Source: Hyphomicrobium sp.
GTDB taxonomy: Bacteria > Pseudomonadota > Alphaproteobacteria > Rhizobiales > Hyphomicrobiaceae
NCBI GenBank assembly: GCA_030609245.1
Contig: JAUWCP010000090.1
Span: forward strand, 1 to 9,063
Direction: 5' to 3'
DNA length: 9,063 bases
Shown: in pieces, positions 6,925 through 9,063 of the stretch
Numbering within the stretch: the stretch's first letter is position 1
How the letters are laid out: each line of letters begins with the position of its first letter
Program-made: the position numbers and the translations under genes
Notes under the pieces: generated by a model
What the model was told of the DNA's origin: nothing
Databases searched by the model: none
The model's input: only the letters and a program-made list of their open reading frames with translations

Positions 6925-7018
6925 GAGTCGCGTCCCTCTCGGTTTTTAGAGTCGCCGATTTCTAAAATGCCTCCAGCAACAAGGCTGGTGCTCGGAACTC
7001 TGCCCTCACTCCGTGACT

Positions 7019-7038
7019 GCCGCCGTTATGCCGGCGGC
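7019..7038. repeat. GC-rich hairpin in the ptsN leader
   Basis: GCCGCCG at 7019-7025 and CGGCGGC at 7032-7038 form a perfect 7-bp stem with a 6-nt loop. It lies 31 bp beyond the stop of the hpf remnant and about 95 bp before ptsN. No T-run follows on either strand, so it is not a textbook intrinsic terminator; it could be a processing or attenuation hairpin, or chance in GC-rich DNA. A weaker 5-bp stem, CCAGC/GCTGG, is at 6973-6988. Confidence 0.4.
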
Positions 7039-7068
7039 GTGGCCTATTGCGCGTGAGCCCTTGTCGTT

Positions 7069-7571
7069 TCAGTCGATATTCCCGCTAGGGTACTGATAGA
7101 CAAAGCTCACGCCATCGCCAGCGGCATTGTGAAAAACCACAAAAGTGGCATCCGAAAGGTCGTACCGCATGGCCGCCTCGCTGACGCCAACTCACCATTG
7201 CCCCAATTCGCCACGGAGAAGATCACCGGGCTGGCGGGGCTGTCGTCGTCCAATCGTTACCCTCAATGCTTCCAATAGAAGCTCTGCGCCGCTAACCCGG
7301 CTAATTTTGGGACAGCTACTGCACCCCTTAGGGTGCCGCTGCAAGCGCCGCTTGTAACGTCAAATGAGCGCATTTGGGCGGGAAACCGCTTCGCCGACGC
7401 TGGAATGATGTCGCGTCCCTCCCCCAACTCTGCAAGATCAAGGCCATTATCGAGTTAGATCAAGCAGTTGGTGAAAGAAATCTCCCGTTTTTTGGCTCCA
7501 GGCCGATGCGCTAGGATATGGACAATCTATCACCAAGATCCAAGGTGCTGGCCCTAGAATTGCACCGATAC
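7069..7571 (-). pseudogene. hpf: Degraded hpf (long-form ribosome hibernation promoting factor)
   Basis: No open frame survives, but the minus strand reads as HPF in pieces and in the right order. Near 7571 (first codon now GTA): V-S-V-Q-F-stop-GQH, TAG at 7556-7554. After a 1-nt shift, LDLGDRL (7543-7523), then a TAG at 7513-7511; the following KYF/SGHV region is missing. In the next frame, AKKREISFTNCLI-stop-LDNG (7496-7443, TAA at 7457-7455), continuing to AKRFPAQMR (ending 7368). Eight extra bases (7367-7360) interrupt it, then RYKRRLQRH (7359-7333). An acidic linker LDDDSPASPVIF lies at 7253-7218 in another frame. After a 2-nt shift, the C-terminal domain VSEAAMRYDL, FVVFHNAAGDG, FVYQYPSGNID ends at TGA 7071-7069. 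HPF normally dimerises 70S ribosomes into 100S particles in stationary phase. The place between rpoN and ptsN is its standard one. Confidence 0.82.
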
Positions 7572-7593
7572 CGGGCAGAAAAGCCCAAATATT

Positions 7594-7608
7594 AAGGGAT
7601 TCCCCCTT
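7594..7608 (-). terminator. Weak hairpin just after the rpoN stop
   Basis: On the minus strand AAGGG (7608-7604), loop GGAAT, CCCTT (7598-7594) begins 1 bp after the rpoN stop codon and is followed by an A/T stretch, AATATTT. The 5-bp stem is weak and the T-run is interrupted, so termination would be partial at best. If real, it would reduce read-through from rpoN into the dead hpf and on to ptsN. Confidence 0.25.
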
Positions 7609-7609
7609 C

Positions 7610-9063
7610 TCAAGCCTGGGCCAGGCGCTCGAGGTGCTCCGTTAGGCGCTTATCGCGCCTGCGTTGCACGGACGAGGGGATACGCATCGCTTCTCTATAT
7701 TTCGCCACCGTCCGGCGGGCGATATCGATGCCGTCCGTCTTCAGCTTTTCAACAATCTTATCGTCGGAGAGTACGAAGGCTGGTGTTTCGCCGTCGATCA
7801 TCTGCCTGATCCGATGGCGAACAGATTCTGAGGAGTGCGCCTCCCCCTCGCCGGCACAGGCGATTGCCGAGGTGAAGAAGTATTTCAACTCGAAGATGCC
7901 GCGCGACGTGGCCATGTACTTGTTGGAGGTCACGCGGGACACGGTCGACTCGTGCATGGAAATGGCGTCGGCGACCGTCTTCAGATTTAGCGGCCGCAGG
8001 TACTGGACGCCGTAAATGAAGAAGCCGTCTTGCTGGCGCACAATTTCCTCGGCGACCTTCAAAATTGTGCGTGCGCGCTGATCGAGGCTCTTGACCAGCC
8101 AGTTGGCGGTTTGCAGGCATTCGACGAGATAGTTGTGGTCGTCGTGCGAAGATGCCGTCTTCGACACGCGCGCAAGATAAGTGCGGTTGACGAGCACGCG
8201 AGGCAGCGTGTCGGTATTGAGCTCGACGATCCAACTGCCGTCGGGTGCCGGGCGAACGAGCACATCTGGCACGACGGGCTGCACTTGGACGGAGCCGAAT
8301 TTCAGGCCCGGCTTCGGGTCGAGCCGCTTGATCTCCGTAATGATCTCGGCCAGCTCCTCCATCTCCACGCCGACCACTTTTCGCAAGCCGGAAAGATTGT
8401 GGCTTGCGAGAAGATGCAGATTGTCCAAGAAAGTTCCGATCACCATATCGTAGCGATTTTGCTCTTTGAGCTGGAGTGCGAGGCACTCGGCGAGCGTACG
8501 TGCAAAAACGCCTGGTGGATCGAGCGTCTGTAAGCCGACGATTGCTCGCTCAATGAGTTCGGGCGGTGCACCAAGCTTGTCAGTGAGAGCGCCGAGATCT
8601 GCCGGCAGGTAGCCAGCATCGTCGACCATGTCGATCAGGTATTGGCCGATGATCCTCTCGGCAGGTTCTTTGAGAACGAGAGGTAGCTGCTCGCTCAAGT
8701 GCTGACGTAGTGTGACATCGTTGGCGACGAAGGCCTCGATGTTAACGCCGTCATCCATTCCCGGCGAGCGTTGGCGCAGCGAGGCCCAGCCTAACCCGCT
8801 CTGGTTGGGGCCAATGTCGGCGGGCGCTGCGTCGGTAAAAACGTTCTCGTAGTCGGAATCAAAGCCGCTCTCTGGGTCTGCGGGCTTGGCAAGATCAAGC
8901 CAATTGTCGTCCGTGGGCGCAGCAGATGGCTCCTCGGGCTTTGTCAACTCAGGAGTCTCTGTGTCCTCGCACACTGGGTCCTCATTATTCTCGTCGCGCT
9001 CCAAGAGCGGGTTGCGCTCCAGTTCCGTTTCGATGAACTCCATCAGCTCGAGGTTTGATAACT
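7610..9063 (-). CDS. rpoN: RNA polymerase sigma-54 factor RpoN, 5'-partial
   Basis: Sigma-54 directs RNA polymerase to -24/-12 promoters and needs AAA+ activators; in alphaproteobacteria it serves nitrogen assimilation and other functions. The gene runs off the right edge: codons before the ATG at 9043 read LSNLEL in frame, continuing the activator-interacting region I (LELMEFIETELERNPLLE), so that ATG is internal and roughly 20-30 N-terminal residues are missing. An acidic, Pro/Asp/Glu-rich region II covers about 8770-8985. The core-binding domain follows, with VTLRQHLSEQL, LDPPGVFARTLAECL and RLDPKPG. The helix-turn-helix (LKTVADAISMHESTVSRV) is at about 7916-7990. The RpoN box ARRTVAKYRE is intact at 7720-7691, followed by AMRIPSSVQRRR. 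All regions present look functional. Downstream lie the hpf remnant and ptsN on the same strand. Confidence 0.97.
   Translation of the reverse strand, partial: LSNLELMEFIETELERNPLLERDENNEDPVCEDTETPELTKPEEPSAAPTDDNWLDLAKPADPESGFDSDYENVFTDAAPADIGPNQSGLGWASLRQRSPGMDDGVNIEAFVANDVTLRQHLSEQLPLVLKEPAERIIGQYLIDMVDDAGYLPADLGALTDKLGAPPELIERAIVGLQTLDPPGVFARTLAECLALQLKEQNRYDMVIGTFLDNLHLLASHNLSGLRKVVGVEMEELAEIITEIKRLDPKPGLKFGSVQVQPVVPDVLVRPAPDGSWIVELNTDTLPRVLVNRTYLARVSKTASSHDDHNYLVECLQTANWLVKSLDQRARTILKVAEEIVRQQDGFFIYGVQYLRPLNLKTVADAISMHESTVSRVTSNKYMATSRGIFELKYFFTSAIACAGEGEAHSSESVRHRIRQMIDGETPAFVLSDDKIVEKLKTDGIDIARRTVAKYREAMRIPSSVQRRRDKRLTEHLERLAQA

Noticed and set aside
7145..7357. 70-codon plus-strand frame between ptsN and rpoN
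   Set aside because: It is antisense to the hpf remnant, has no recognisable motif, and its composition is explained by the decayed gene.
7069..7571. Reading the rpoN-ptsN interval as a small RNA or regulatory region only
   Set aside because: Ordered HPF-like peptide fragments across the whole interval explain it better as a pseudogene.

Overview
The window looks like a stretch of an alphaproteobacterial chromosome, probably Hyphomicrobiales. This rests on GC-rich coding sequence, the rpoN-to-ptsN neighbourhood, a division-type GST protein (FzlA-like) beside queG and uppP, and sequence character resembling Hyphomicrobium relatives. Nearly all of it is ordinary chromosomal coding sequence. 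I saw no tRNA, rRNA, CRISPR array, insertion sequence, phage or integrase gene.

Layout, left to right. (1) A plus-strand gene, cut by the left edge, encodes a large protein with a permuted NlpC/P60 (YiiX/YebB-like) cysteine hydrolase domain. Its stop codon interlocks with the stop of the next gene, which converges on it. (2) A minus-strand gene encodes an exported protein with a long Ala/Arg/Glu/Lys coiled coil, a duplicated PPVAELD motif and a six-cysteine C-terminal domain. I do not recognise its function. (3) A minus-strand cluster runs fzlA-like GST, queG (epoxyqueuosine reductase), then an atypical SDR epimerase-like protein. queG and the SDR gene share an ATGA stop/start overlap. (4) uppP (undecaprenyl-diphosphatase) points away from fzlA across a 224-bp gap. 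(5) On the minus strand, converging on uppP, is the nitrogen regulation block rpoN, (hpf), ptsN. rpoN is cut by the right edge.

The main discovery is in the 685-bp space between rpoN and ptsN, where alphaproteobacteria normally carry hpf (long-form ribosome hibernation promoting factor). There is no intact gene there. Reading the minus strand by eye, I find collinear fragments of HPF in three frames: an N-terminal LDLGD piece, an FTNCLI-stop-LDNG piece, QMR/RYKRRLQRH split by an 8-bp insertion, an acidic linker, and a C-terminal VSEAAM...FVVFHN...SGNID piece. In-frame stops, frameshifts and deletions separate them. This is a decayed hpf pseudogene held between an intact rpoN and an intact ptsN.

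How the genes may work together: fzlA and uppP both serve the cell envelope and division (FtsZ-linked septal synthesis, lipid carrier recycling). queG completes the queuosine tRNA modification. rpoN and ptsN belong to the sigma-54/PTS-Ntr regulatory system. No wholly new system is evident; the hpf loss and the unrecognised exported coiled-coil protein deserve a second look.
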